Shown here: piece by piece, positions 18,169 to 28,398 of the stretch
How the letters are laid out: every line of letters begins with the position of its first letter
How positions within the stretch are numbered: the first letter of the stretch is position 1
From: Burkholderiales bacterium
GTDB taxonomy: Bacteria; Pseudomonadota; Gammaproteobacteria; Burkholderiales; SG8-39
DNA length: 64,000 nucleotides
Reading direction: 5' to 3'
Assembly (NCBI GenBank): GCA_027493935.1
Contig: JAOSJV010000001.1
Location: 620,001-684,000, forward strand
Translations under genes and position numbers: made by a program
Notes under the pieces: model-generated
What the model was told of the DNA's origin: nothing
Databases searched by the model: none
The model's input: only the letters and a program-made list of their open reading frames with translations

Positions 18169-19080
18169 ATGTCCCAACTGAGGCGCTTGCCCAAGTTCGA
18201 GTTCGTCGGCCCGCGCTCGCTCGCCGAGGTCTGCGCCCTCACGGCCGAGGCCGCCGCTGGCGAGGTGCTGCTGCTCGCCGGCGGCACCGACGCCATCCTG
18301 CAGATGCGCCGGCGCGAGCGCACGCCGCGGCGCGTGGTCGGGCTGAAGGGCGTGCGCGACCTCGCCTTCGTGCGCGAGACCGGCGAAGGCGGCCTCGCGA
18401 TCGGGGCAATGACCACGCTCGCCGAGCTGCTCGCCGCGCCGCTGGTGCGCAGCCGCTACGCGCTGCTGTGCGAGACCGCCGCGCAGATCGGCGGGATCGA
18501 GCTGCGCAACGTCGCGACCGTAGGCGGCAACGTCGCGGGCGCGCTCCCCTGCGCCGACTTGCCGCCCGCGCTGATGGCGCTCGAGGCGCGCGTCAAGCTC
18601 TCCAGCCGACGCGGCGAGCGCTGGGTGCCGCTCGACGAGTTCTTCCCCGAGTTCGGGCGCACGGCGGCGCGCGACGGCGAGCTCGTCTCCGAGATCGGCT
18701 TGCCGCGGCCGGCGCCGGGCAGCGGCGGTGCGTACCTCAAGTTTCACGACCGCCACTCGATGGACATGACCGTCGTGGGGGTGAGCGCCTGCGTGACCCG
18801 CGACGCCGAGCGCGGCGTGGTGCGCGATCTGCGGCTCGCCTTCGCAAGCGCCGCGCCGACGGTGTTCCGTGCGCGCCGGGCCGAGGCGCTGCTGCGCGGG
18901 GCCGCGCTCACCGAGCAGGCGCTCGAGGAGGTGGCCGAGGCCGCCTGCCGCGAGGCGGACCCGCGCACTTCCTGGCGCGCCAATCGCGAGTACCGCCAGG
19001 CGCTCGTGCGCAGTCTCACCAAGCGCGCCATCGGCCAGGCCTGGGCGAAGGCGGCGGCGAACGAAGGAGCTCCGTCATGA
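18169..19080 (+). CDS. Molybdenum hydroxylase, FAD-binding subunit (second set)
   Basis: FAD subunit, 303 aa. FAD motifs LLAGGTDAILQMRR and ATVGGNVAGALPCAD, with the C-terminal flavoprotein domain ending in TSWRANREYRQALV. First gene of a FAD-FeS-Mo operon (18169-21887), 224 bases after the MarR gene. ATG at 18169 preceded by GGAGG. It lacks the extra iron-sulfur loop of the 32343 paralogue. The TSWRA..EYR tail is the pattern seen in many aryl-CoA and xanthine-type enzymes; the substrate is unresolved. Confidence 0.9.
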   Translation: MSQLRRLPKFEFVGPRSLAEVCALTAEAAAGEVLLLAGGTDAILQMRRRERTPRRVVGLKGVRDLAFVRETGEGGLAIGAMTTLAELLAAPLVRSRYALLCETAAQIGGIELRNVATVGGNVAGALPCADLPPALMALEARVKLSSRRGERWVPLDEFFPEFGRTAARDGELVSEIGLPRPAPGSGGAYLKFHDRHSMDMTVVGVSACVTRDAERGVVRDLRLAFASAAPTVFRARRAEALLRGAALTEQALEEVAEAACREADPRTSWRANREYRQALVRSLTKRAIGQAWAKAAANEGAPS

Positions 19081-19568
19081 GAAGTCTCGTCGAGGTCACG
19101 CTGCGCGTGAACGGCATCGACCACGAGGTCGCAATCGCGCCGTGGCGCACGCTGCTCGAGGTGCTGCGCGAGACGCTCGCGCTCACCGGCACCAAGCGTT
19201 CCTGCGGCGAGGGCCAGTGCGGCACCTGCACGGTGCTCGTCGACGGCAAGGCGGTCAACGCCTGTCTGTACCTCGCGATCGAAGCGCAGGGGCGCGACGT
19301 CCGGACGATCGAGGGGCCGCCGCAGGGCGACCCGGCGCTTGCCGAGATCCAGCGCGCGTTCGCCGCCAACGGCGCGGTGCAGTGCGGCTTCTGCACGCCG
19401 GGGATGGTCATGGTCACGCGCGCGCTGCTCGCTGGCAATCCGGCACCGAACGAGGACGAGATCCGCGAGGCGCTCGTCGGGCACCTGTGCCGCTGCACCG
19501 GGTACGTGCAGATCGTCGAGGCGATCCAGGACGCCGCCGGGCGTCTCGCGCGGCAGGAGGCGCACTGA
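19077..19568 (+). CDS. Molybdenum hydroxylase, [2Fe-2S] subunit (second set)
   Basis: 163 aa. Plant-type cluster CGEGQCGTCTVLVDG plus AVNAC; second cluster VQCGFCTPGMVM and HLCRCTGYVQ. ATGA overlap with the FAD gene. Intact and of standard length. Electron link between the Mo site of the gene at 19570 and the FAD subunit. Confidence 0.92.
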   Translation: MRSLVEVTLRVNGIDHEVAIAPWRTLLEVLRETLALTGTKRSCGEGQCGTCTVLVDGKAVNACLYLAIEAQGRDVRTIEGPPQGDPALAEIQRAFAANGAVQCGFCTPGMVMVTRALLAGNPAPNEDEIREALVGHLCRCTGYVQIVEAIQDAAGRLARQEAH

Positions 19569-19569
19569 C

Positions 19570-21887
19570 ATGGCCGCCGAACCGCGCGACGATCTCCAGG
19601 TCATCGGCCGGCCGACGCCGAAGAAGGACGCGCTGCTCAAGGCCGCCGGCCGCGCCGAGTACGCCGACGATCTCAGCTTACCCGGGATGCTGCACGGCAA
19701 GCTGCTGCGCAGCCCGCATCCGCACGCGCGCATCGCGTCGATCGACGCGAGCCGCGCCGCGGCGCTGCCCGGCGTGCGCGCGGTCGTGACCGGCGCCGAC
19801 TTCCCGGGCGTGCGCTACGGCAACCTGCCGAACACGCGCGACTACCAGCCGCTCGCCACCGACAAGGTGCGCTACATCGGCGAGGAGGTGGCGGCGGTGG
19901 CTGCGGTCGACGAAGACACCGCCGAGGAGGCGCTCGAACTGATCCGCGTCGAGTACGAGCCGCTGCCGGCGGTGTTCGATCCGGAGCAGGCGATGCAGCC
20001 CGATGCGCCGCAGCTCCATGCCCACGCTCCGGCAAACCTCTCGGCGCAGACCGGCTTTCACTTCGGCGACGTCGACGCGGGGTTCGCCGCGGCGGCCCAC
20101 GTGCGCGAGGATGTGTTCGAGACCCAGCCGGTCAAGCAGGGCATGCTCGAGCCGCACGCGTGCGTCGGGCTGTGGGACGGCGCCGGCAAGGCGACCCTAT
20201 GGGCGAGCAAGATGAGCCCCTACGTCGTATGGCGCCAGCTCGCGATGGGCCTCGACCTCAAGCCGGGCGACGTGCGCGTGGTGCAGACCTACGTCGGCGG
20301 CGGCTTCTCGGGGGCAAGCAGGAGGCCATGCCGATGGACTTCTGCGCGGTGATGCTCTCGCGCAAGAGCGGCCGGCCGGTGAAGCTCGTCCACACCATGG
20401 ACGAGGTGCTCACCATCGGCCACATGCGCCATCCGATGAAGATCTGGCTGCGCACCGGCACCGGGCGCGACGGGCGCATCCTGGCGCAGCACTGCCGGCT
20501 GCTCGCCAACGGCGGCGCCTATTCGAGCATCGGCGGATTCACCATCTTCCTCGCCGGGGCGATGCTCAATCTGCCCTACCGGGTGCCGAACATCAAGTAC
20601 GAGGCGCGGCGCATCTACACCAACAACGGCTTCTGCGGCGCGCTGCGCGGCCACACCGTGGTGCAGATGTGCTTCGCGCGCGACTCGCAGCTCGAGATGA
20701 TCGCCGCCGACCTCGGCATCGACCCGGTCGAGATCCGCCACCGCAACGCGATCCAGCCCGGCGACGTCACGCCGAACGGCTTTCGCGTCGGCACCTTCGC
20801 TTTCGACGAGTGCATCGAGCGGGTGATCGCGGACTCCGGCTGGCGCGAGAAGCGTGGCCGGCTGCCGAAGTACCGCGGAATCGGCCTCGGCTGCGGCGCC
20901 CACCTCTCCGGCGCGCGCCTGATGGGGCACTCGGCCTCGGCCGCCGAGATCCGGGTGCAGGAAGACGGCACCGTGCAGCTCACCACCGGCTCGACCGACG
21001 TCGGCCAGGGCGTCGAAACGGTGATGGCGATGATCGCGGCCGAGGTGCTCGGCATCGAGCCCGACGACGTGCGCTGCACCAAGGTCGACACCGAGTCGAC
21101 CCCGGTGGATCCCGGAACGTTCGGCTCGCGGGTGACGCTTTTCACCGGCAACGCGGTCAAGCGCGCCGCCGAGGACGCGCGCCGCCAGCTCGCCGAGATG
21201 GCCGGCAAACGCCTCGGCACGGATCCAGAAGAGCTCGTGTTCCGCGGACGCGAGATCTTCAGCCGGCGCGACGAAACCCTGCGCATCGCGCTCAAGGAGA
21301 CGGTGCGCTGGGGCACCTTCCAGCTCGGGCGCGTGGTCACCGGGCGCGGCACCTACGCGGCGGGCGAGGAGAAGATCGACTTTCGCACCGGCTACGGCAA
21401 CCTCTCGCCGGCCTACAATCCGTCCGCCTGCGCCGTCGAGGTCGAGGTCGATCCGGAGACCGGCCGCGTGACGGTGGTCGGGTTCTGGGGCGCCGACGAC
21501 AGCGGCATGCCGCTCAATCCGCTGGCGGTGAAGGGCCAGGTGATCGGCGCCACCGTCATGTCGATCGGGCACGCGCTCTACGAGCATCTGATCCGGGTGG
21601 ATGGTAAGGTGATGAACGCCTCGTTTCGCGACTACAAGATGCCGCTCGCGACCGATGTTCCGAAGCTCGAACGGTTCCGGCACGCCAACGTGATCACCTG
21701 GGAGCCCGAGGGGCCGTTCGGCGCCAAAGAGGCGGGCCAGGGCGCCGGCACTGGGGTGATCGCGGCCATCGCCAGCGCGATCTATGATGCGACCGGGGTG
21801 CGCATGACCCGCCTGCCGATGACGCCCGAGCGCATCCTGCTCGGGCTCGCCGCGGCGCAGGAAGCGCGGCAGGGCCGCGGCGCGTAG
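19570..21887 (+). CDS. Molybdenum hydroxylase, Mo-cofactor subunit (second set, one frame break)
   Basis: About 772 aa after repair. N-terminal hammerhead (GRAEYADDLSLPGMLHGKLL), Mo-site loop VGGGFSGGKQEA, a second Mo-pterin segment DVGQGVETVMAM, and the C-terminal catalytic Glu region GPFGAKEAGQGAG (the E of the GxKExGE-type motif). The stretch NNGFCGALRGHT occupies the place of the APG-R substrate loop. A break near 20315 lacks one G in a five-G run (SGG-KQEA). The last gene of the MarR-flanked operon. With the neighbouring aryl/acyl-CoA ligases an acyl- or aryl-CoA substrate is a fair guess but is not shown by the sequence. Confidence 0.88.
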
Positions 21888-21928
21888 GCGGGCGGCGCCG
21901 ACCGCCGGGGCGCAGGGAGGGAAGGACG

Positions 21929-23594
21929 GTGCTCGCGGGATGCACGTCGTGGCCGCCGGAGCTCGTGCAGCAGTACGTGCGCAGCGGCCGCTGGCAGCCG
22001 AAGACGCTGGCGAACGTGCTGGAGGAGGCCGCGCTTGCCCATCCGCAGCGCGCGTTCTCTCGCCGACCGCGACGGGCAGCTCACCTACGCCGAAGTCGAT
22101 CGGCTCGCCGAGCGCGCGGCGCTCGCGCTACTCGAGCGCGGGCTGCGCGCGCACGACATCGCGCTGGTGCAGCTGCCGAACGTGCGCGAGTTCGTGATCG
22201 TCTTCTTCGCGCTGCACAAGATCGGCGTCGTGCCGGTCCTGTGCCTCCCCGCCCACCGGCGCGCCGAGATCGGCCACTTCGCCGCGGCGACCGGCGCGGT
22301 CGCTTATTTCTTCGCGCCGGGCTTCCGCGGCTTCGACTACGCGGCAATGGCGCGCGAGGTGCAGGCGGAGGCGCCCGCACTGCGCCACCTGATCGCCACC
22401 GGCGAGGGCGCCGAGCCTGGCGTCGATTATCTCGGCCCCTGGCTCGCACGCGATCGCGGCCCCGGCGAGGCGCGAGCGGCGCTGGCGCGCCAGCGCCCCG
22501 ATCCGTTCGATGTCGCGCTCATGCTGCTCTCGGGCGGCACCACCGGCGTACCGAAGCTCATCCCGCGCACCCACGCGGACTATCTCTACAACGCGCGCGA
22601 GTGCGCGCGCGTGCTGGGATGGAGCAGTGACACCGTGTTCCTGGCGGGCCTGCCGCTCGCGCACAACTTCGCGCTGGGCGCCCCGGGCATGGTGGCGGTG
22701 CTGGCGGTCGGCGGCAGCGTGGCGCTCGGCACATCCACCGACGCCGAAGCGCTGTTCGAGGCGGTGGCGCGGCACGGGGTCACGGTCCTGCCGGCGACGC
22801 CCGCGTTGCTGATCACGCTGCTAGACGCTGCGCGGCGCGTGCGCCACGACCTCGGCTCGCTGCGCCAGGTGTGCGTGGGCGGCCAGCGCATGCTGCCCGA
22901 GCTCTATGACCGGCTGCGCGCCGCGCTGCCGCAGGCGGTGCCGCTCCATGCATTCGGCATGGCCGAGGGGCTCACCAACTTGACCCGGCCCGGCGACGCA
23001 CCGCGGGTCGCGCGCGAGACCCAGGGGCGGCCGGTGTCGCCGGCCGACGAGATCCGGATCGTCGACGACGATGGCGCCGCGGTTCCCGAGGGCGAAGTGG
23101 GCGAGCTCCTCGCGCGCGGCCCGTACACGATCCGCGGCTACTACCGCGCCGCCGAGCACAATCGCAGCGCCTTCACCGCGGACGGGTTCTACCGCACCGG
23201 CGACCTCGTGCGCCGGCACGCGAGCGGCAACCTGGTGGTCGAGGGACGCAAGAAGGACCTCATCAACCGCGGCGGCGAGAAGATCAGCGCCGAGGAGATC
23301 GAAAACCTGGTGCTCGCGCACGACAGGGTGCGCATGGCCGCGGTGGTCGCGATGCCCGACCCGGTGATGGGAGAGCGCGCGTGCGCATTCGTTATCCTCA
23401 AGGAGGGGGCGTCGCTCACGCTGGGCGAGCTGAACGCGTTCCTGCTCGCGCGCGAGATCGCCAAGTTCAAGCTGCCCGAGCGGCTCGAGGTCGTCGAATC
23501 GTTCCCGCTCACCGCGATGGGCAAGGTCGCCAAGAAGGCGCTGCGCGAGGTGATTGCGTCCCGGCTGCACGGCGCGGAGCCGTCTCGTGCTTGA
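21929..23594 (+). CDS. DhbE/EntE-like aryl-AMP or aryl-CoA ligase (one frame break)
   Basis: Adenylate-forming enzyme, about 554 aa, closest in pattern to 2,3-dihydroxybenzoate-AMP ligases: WPPELVQQYVRSGRWQPKTL at the N-terminus, QLPNVREFVIVFFALHKIG, core LLSGGTTGVPKLIPRTH, GFYRTGDLVRR, and KDLINRGGEKISAEEIEN. The tail LTAMGKVAKKALRE holds the conserved lysine. With no siderophore synthase nearby, a catabolic aryl-CoA ligase role is more likely than siderophore synthesis. A break near 22060 contains an extra base before LADRDGQLTYAE. GTG at 21929 with GGGAGGGAAGGA upstream. It follows the Mo subunit gene by 41 bases, probably the same operon. Confidence 0.8.
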
Positions 23595-23618
23595 CTTGCC
23601 GCGCGTGGCGGCTACACG

Positions 23619-23840
23619 ATGGCGCCTGCTGTCGTCGAACTGCTCATCTGCGAGATGGGGGTGATCACGCCGCCCCTCGGGGTGAACGTGTTCGTCATCG
23701 AGGGCATCGCGCCGGCGATTCCGCCCGGGGACATCTTCGAGGGCAGCTTCCCGTTCCTGTGCGCAGTCATCCTGCTGTGCGTCGTCACGCCGTTCGTGCC
23801 GGAGATCGCCACGTTCCCGCCGAATCTGGTGACGAAATAG
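23619..23840 (+). pseudogene. C-terminal remnant of a TRAP transporter large permease (DctM-like)
   Basis: 73 codons whose product resembles only the very end of DctM-type permeases: CEMGVITPPLGVNVFVIEGI, then GDIFEGSFPFLCAVILLC and a last hydrophobic span. The other ~350 residues expected of a DctM protein are absent, and upstream sequence is the end of the ligase gene. There is no DctQ or DctP gene nearby. It is therefore a relic left by deletion or recombination. Confidence 0.65.
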
Positions 23841-24123
23841 AGCCGCAACGGCGCGCGCGGATGTGATGCGCGCGGTTGCCAGCGGCGTACGAATCGGCTT
23901 ATCTTGCCGCAGCGGCCGGCGGGCAGACTGCTGCGGGCAGGCGGACGGGCACGGACGTGCGCCGCACGACGCCCGATTCCGACACGGGGGATGAGACCCC
24001 CGGCGGTGCGCCGCCAGGAGCCACACGAGCCGTCGACGCGCGGCAGCCGCGCCGGGAATCCGGCGCTGCCGGCGCGCCGATCCATCGTCCGGACCGGGCA
24101 ATCACGTCGAAAGGAAGTCTCGC

Positions 24124-24552
24124 ATGAAGGTGAACAAGATCGACCACATCTGCATCGCGGTGCGCAATCTCGAGCAGGCGCGCAAGGTGTGGGAGCCGGT
24201 GCTCGGCAAGAGCGCGCCCGACGACGCCTACGTCGACGAGCCGGAGAAGATCCGGGTGGCGCGCTACTGGCTCGGCGAAGTGGGGTTCGAGCTGATGGAG
24301 TCGACCACTCCCGATGGCGAAGTCGCCAAGTTCATCGAGAAGCGCGGCGAGGGCGTGATGCTCATCAGCTTCAATGTCGACAACACGCGCCAGGCGATGG
24401 GCGAGCTGAAGGGCAAGGGCTACCCGTTCATCGGCGGGGCGCGACCGTTCCGCGACTGCGAATTCGCCTTCATTCCGCCGAAATCGATGAACGGCGTTCT
24501 GCTCGAGCTGATCGACTACAAGTGGCGCGAGCTGGAGGAGCGCAAGGCCTGA
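24124..24552 (+). CDS. VOC/glyoxalase-fold protein, methylmalonyl-CoA-epimerase-like
   Basis: 142 aa with two beta-alpha-beta-beta-beta modules: KIDHICIAVRNLEQARKVW, then VGFELMEST, GEGVMLISFNVDNTRQAM and GVLLELID. The first metal His (DHICIAV) and final Glu (LLELID) of methylmalonyl-CoA epimerases are present, but the usual HHI-type histidine in the second module is ML, so a true epimerase metal site looks incomplete. It probably acts on a CoA thioester or aromatic in the surrounding pathway. The ATG at 24124 has GAAAGGAAG upstream. The 283-base gap before it (23841-24123) shows no gene. Confidence 0.72.
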   Translation: MKVNKIDHICIAVRNLEQARKVWEPVLGKSAPDDAYVDEPEKIRVARYWLGEVGFELMESTTPDGEVAKFIEKRGEGVMLISFNVDNTRQAMGELKGKGYPFIGGARPFRDCEFAFIPPKSMNGVLLELIDYKWRELEERKA

Positions 24553-24586
24553 CGCCCGCGCCCGAAGGGGGCGGCGAAGCGCCGCT

Positions 24587-26211
24587 ATGGCCTACACCGC
24601 ACATCTCGACACCTTCGCGCGCGACCGCCTGCCGCCGCGCGGGCAGTGGCCGGAGCTTTTGTTCGAGCTCCCGTTCCTGCGGTATCCGGCGCGCCTCAAC
24701 TGCGCCGCAGAGCTGCTTGACCGGACGGCGGCCGCCGGGCACGCCGGCCGCCCCGCCCTGTACGCCCCCTCGGCGCAAGGCACGGTGGCGTGGCGCTACG
24801 GCGAGCTGCTGGCGCGGGCCAATCGCATCGCGCACGTCCTGCGCGGCGACCTGGGGCTCGTGCCGGGAGCGCGCGTGCTGCTGCGCGGACCCAACAACCC
24901 GACACTGGTCGCCTGCTGGTTCGCGGTGCTCAAGGCAGGCGGTATCGTGGTCGCCACCATGCCGCTCCTGCGCGCGCGCGAGCTCGGCGAGATCATCGAC
25001 ACCGCGCGGGTGTCGATCGCGCTGTGCGACGGGCGGCTGGACGAGGAGCTGCGTGCCGCCGCCGCGCAGCGGCCGGGGCTCACCGACATCGTGTGCTTCG
25101 AGGACGGCGGGCACGGGGCGCTGGAGCGCCTGATGGAGCCCCATCCAACCGAGTTCTGCAACGTCGACACCGCGGCCGACGACGTCGCCCTCATTGCCTT
25201 CACCTCGGGCACCACGGGCCGGCCCAAGGGGACGCTCCACTTCCACCGCGACGTGATGGCGATGGCGGACTGCTTCCCGCGCGCCTGCCTCGAGCCGTCG
25301 CCGCAGGACATCTGCTGCGGCACGCCGCCAATCGCCTTCACTTTCGGCCTCGGCAGCCTGGTCGCCTTCCCGATGCGTTTCGGCGCCGCCACCGCGTTGA
25401 TCGAGCGGCCGTCGCCGGAGCTGCTGCTCGAGACCGTGCGGGCGCTCCGCGTGACCACCTTGTTCACCGCACCGACCTACTACCGGCGGCTGGCCGGCAT
25501 CGTGGGGGCTTCGATGTCTCCTCGCTGCGCGCCTGCGTGTCGGCGGGCGAGGCGCTGCCCGACGCGACGCGGCAGCGGTTCCGGCAGGCGAGCGGCATCG
25601 AGATCATCGACGGGATCGGCTCGACCGAGATGACGCATTTCTTCATCTCGCACGCGCCGCAGCGGGCGCGCCGTGGCGCGACCGGCTACGCGATTCCAGG
25701 CTACCGCGCTACGGTGCTCGACGAATCGGGCACGCAGTGCCCGCCCGGGGTCGTGGGCCGCCTCGCGGTCAAGGGGCCCACGGGCTGCCGTTACCTCGAC
25801 GATCCGCGCCAGCGCGCGTATGTTCAGCACGGCTGGAACGTCACCGGCGACGCCTTCTCCATGGACGAGGACGGCTACTTCTACTACCAGGCGCGCACCG
25901 ACGACATGATCGTCTCGGCCGGCTACAACATATCCGGTCCCGAGGTCGAGGCGGCGCTGCTCGAGCATCCGGCCGTGGCCGAATGCGGTGTCGTCGGGGT
26001 TCCGGACGAGGAGCGCGGGCAGACGGTGAAGGCGTTCGTCGTGCTCAGCCCGGGACACGAACCGGGCGAGCGCACCGTCCGGGCACTGCAGGAGCACGCC
26101 AAGTCGGCGATCGCACCCTACAAGTATCCGCGCCGGATCGCGTTCGTGCGCGATCTGCCGCGCACCGAGTCTGGCAAGCTGCAGCGCTTCCGGCTGCGCG
26201 AGATGGGCTGA
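24587..26211 (+). CDS. Benzoate/2-aminobenzoate-CoA ligase-like enzyme (one frame break)
   Basis: Aryl-CoA ligase of the benzoate-CoA ligase family, about 541 aa. The N-terminus HLDTFARDRLPP, YPARLNCAAELLD and RVLLRGPNNPTLVACWFAVL are the pattern of 2-aminobenzoate-CoA ligases. Core FTSGTTGRPKGTLHFHRD; GSTEMTHFFIS; hinge ARTDDMIVSAGYNISGPEVE; C-terminal catalytic Lys in RTESGKLQRFRLRE. A break near 25505 lacks one G (GG-FDVSSLRA). It follows the VOC gene by 34 bases. It probably activates an imported aromatic acid to its CoA thioester, supplying substrate for the molybdenum hydroxylase genes; substrate identity is inferred only from family. Confidence 0.85.
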
Positions 26212-26300
26212 AGGATGCGCCGCGGGCGATCCGGTCGGCGCGCTGCGCGACGCTGGACGTGGGCAAAGATCGAGCGGCGGCCCGCGCCTAGCCTGGCCCG

Positions 26301-27112
26301 ATGTCCCGCGCCGTACGTGACCTGATTCGCGAGGGCGGCCTGCCCGCCGTCGAGGCGCGGCTGCTGCTCGCGGCGAGCCTCGGCGTGGATCGGGCCTGGC
26401 TCCTCGCGCACCCGGATGATCCGCTCGACGACGCGTGCAGCGCACGGGCGCGCGAGCTCTTTCGCCGGCGCCGCGCGGGCGAGCCGGTCGCGTACATCGT
26501 CGGAGCGCGCGAGTTCTACGGTCTCCCACTCGAGATCACGCCCGCCGTGCTCATTCCGCGCCCGGAGACCGAACTGCTGGTGGATCTCGCGCTCCGCCAC
26601 GCCGCGGGGGGCGCACGCCGCGCACTCGACCTCGGCACCGGCAGCGGCGCGATCGCGGTCGCGCTTGCCCGCTCGGCACCCGCGCTCGAGGTGTGGGCGG
26701 CCGAAGCCTCGCCCGCGGCGCTGGCGGTCGCGTGCAGGAACGCGGCGCGCCATGCACCCCAGGTGCACATCGTGCAGTCGGATTGGTTCGCCTCGCTCGG
26801 CGCGGAGCGGTTCGACCTGATCGTCTCGAACCCGCCCTACGTCGCCGCGGGCGACCCGCACCTCGAGCAAGGCGACGTGCGGTTCGAACCCCGCTCGGCG
26901 CTCGTCGGCGGTGCCGACGGGCTCGACTGCATCCGACGCATCGTGGGCGAGGCCCGCGATCATCTCGCGGCGGGGGGTGGCTCGCCGTCGAGCACGGCCA
27001 CGATCAGGCCGCACGGTGCCGGGCGCTCCTGGCCGAGCATGGCTACGCCGACGTATCGAGCATGCCGGACCTGGCCGGTATTGCGCGCGTGACCGCGGGC
27101 CGCGCGCCGTAG
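26301..27112 (+). CDS. prmC: Release factor glutamine methyltransferase (one frame break)
   Basis: SAM-dependent N5-methylation of the GGQ glutamine in release factors 1 and 2. About 270 aa. Motifs: REFYGLPLEITPAVLIPRPE, SAM motif LDLGTGSGAIAVAL, and catalytic SNPPYV. A break near 26985 lacks one G in a long G run; the frame resumes as GGWLAVEHGHDQ and ends ARVTAGRAP. ATG at 26301. Normally directly behind prfA in this group, but here separated from it by 18 kb of catabolic genes. Confidence 0.93.
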
Positions 27113-27118
27113 GGCGGC

Positions 27119-27487
27119 TCAGCGCCGCCGCACCGAGCGCAAGGCATGCTTGAGCCGGACGAGATCGCGCGCCGCGCCGCGCGCGGCCCGCGCCTCCATC
27201 GTCCGGTAGCGGTGCAGCACCTCGCGTCCGAGCGGCGTGAGCGCCGCGCCGCCACCCGCCTCGCCGCCCTTGGCCGCCGCGACGAGCGGCGTGCGGAAGC
27301 AGCGGTTCATGGCATCGACGAGCAGCCACGCGCGCTTGTAGCTCATGCCCATGCGCCGCGCCGCGGCCGCGATCGAGCCGGTCGCCTCGACCGCTTCGAG
27401 CAGGTCGGCCTTGCCCGGCCCGATCGCCACGTCGCGCTCGAGCACGATGCGCAGGCGCACGCCGAGCGTGATGTTGCCCGCCTTCAT
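27119..27487 (-). CDS. modE: ModE-type regulator, DNA-binding domain only
   Basis: LysR-like winged helix of the molybdate-responsive regulator, 122 aa: LRIVLERDVAIGPGKADLLEAV, HTH around TGSIAAAARRMGMSYKRAW, and GGGAALTPLGREVLHRYR. It lacks the C-terminal Mop/TOBE molybdate-binding domains of E. coli ModE. Divergent from modA (119 bases) with an operator-like site in between. Stand-alone ModE N-terminal proteins occur in many bacteria; how they sense molybdate is not obvious from sequence. Confidence 0.85.
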   Translation of the reverse strand: MKAGNITLGVRLRIVLERDVAIGPGKADLLEAVEATGSIAAAARRMGMSYKRAWLLVDAMNRCFRTPLVAAAKGGEAGGGAALTPLGREVLHRYRTMEARAARGAARDLVRLKHALRSVRRR

Positions 27488-27562
27488 GAGCCGTCTCGCA
27501 TCGCCGGCGATTGTACGCCACCGTCCTGAATCGCAGCGCGTATTGTAAAAGAGGCTCCGAGT

Positions 27563-27588
27563 CCGATATGTTTAGACGGCTATAACGA
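27563..27588. promoter_or_regulatory. ModE-type operator upstream of modA
   Basis: Imperfect inverted repeat CCGATATG ... TATAACGA centred about 30 bases before the modA ATG, resembling the E. coli modA operator (TCGTTATA ... TATAACG type arms). It lies in the modE-modA divergent gap. Binding would repress modABC when molybdate is sufficient and could autoregulate modE. Confidence 0.6.
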
Positions 27589-27606
27589 ATACCCCGGGGA
27601 CGAGCC

Positions 27607-28386
27607 ATGCGAAGACTTTCGTTCCTCACGCTGTCGTTCCTCATGCTCGCGGCGGCTGCGTGCCTGCCGGCGCGCGCGGCCGGGGCGCCGGTGGTTGCGG
27701 CAGCGGCGAACCTCGGCTTCGCGCTGCCCGAGATCGCCGCCGCGTTCGAGCGCGCGACCGGCCGCCGCGTCGAGCTCGCGTTCGGCTCCTCGGGTAATCT
27801 CGCGCGCCAGATCGTCCAGGGCGGACCCTACGAGCTGTTTCTCTCGGCCGACGAGGCGCGCGTGCACTACGTGCTCGAGCGGGGTCGAGCGGAGGATGCG
27901 GGGCGTATCTACGCGGTCGGCCGGCTCGCGCTCTTCGCGGCGCACGGCTCTCCGGTCGCGGTCGATCCGGAGCTCGCGGGGCTCGCCGCCGCGCTGCGCG
28001 AGGGCAAGGTCCGGCGGATCGCGATCGCCAACCCGGAGCTCGCGCCCTACGGTGCGGCCGCGCGCGAGGTGCTGCGGCGCCAGGGGCTATGGGAGGCGGC
28101 GCAAGGCAGGCTCGCGGTGGGCGAGAACGTGAGCCAGGCGGCGCAGTTCGCGCTCACCGGCGCAGTCGATGCGGCGTTCATCCCCTATTCGCTCGCGCGC
28201 GCACCGACGCTGCAGGGCAAGGGCGCCGTCGCTCTCCTGCCGGATTCGCAGCACGCACCGATTCGCCAGCGCATGGCGCTGCTGAAGGGCGCGGGTGAGA
28301 CTGCACGCGCGTTCCACGCCTTCATGACGGGTGGCGAAGCGCGCGCGATTCTCGAGCGCTACGGCTTCGCTTCGCCGGTGGAGTAG
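27607..28386 (+). CDS. modA: Molybdate-binding periplasmic protein
   Basis: Periplasmic molybdate/tungstate binder, 259 aa. Signal peptide (RRLSFLTLSFLMLAAAAC with an A-R-A-A cleavage region), followed by APVVAAAANLGFALPEIA and FGSSGNLARQI, the serine-bearing oxyanion loop of ModA, and GPYELFLSADE. The C-terminal part AAFIPYSLARAP and HAFMTGGEARAILERYGF is typical. Intact. First gene of modABC. The uptake fits the four or more molybdoenzymes in the window. Confidence 0.92.
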   Translation: MRRLSFLTLSFLMLAAAACLPARAAGAPVVAAAANLGFALPEIAAAFERATGRRVELAFGSSGNLARQIVQGGPYELFLSADEARVHYVLERGRAEDAGRIYAVGRLALFAAHGSPVAVDPELAGLAAALREGKVRRIAIANPELAPYGAAAREVLRRQGLWEAAQGRLAVGENVSQAAQFALTGAVDAAFIPYSLARAPTLQGKGAVALLPDSQHAPIRQRMALLKGAGETARAFHAFMTGGEARAILERYGFASPVE

Positions 28387-28398
28387 GGCGCAGCACGC

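Noticed and set aside
21929-23594. Siderophore biosynthesis ligase (entE/dhbE)
   Set aside because: Sequence pattern fits, but there is no isochorismate pathway or peptide synthetase gene nearby; catabolic neighbours favour an aryl-CoA or aryl-AMP role in degradation.
24124-24552. Methylmalonyl-CoA epimerase
   Set aside because: One of the expected metal histidines is missing and no methylmalonyl-CoA mutase is near.
8300-26300. A mobile genomic island with defined ends
   Set aside because: No integrase, transposase, tRNA end or flanking repeats were found, and composition looks like the surroundings; only the broken synteny supports insertion.
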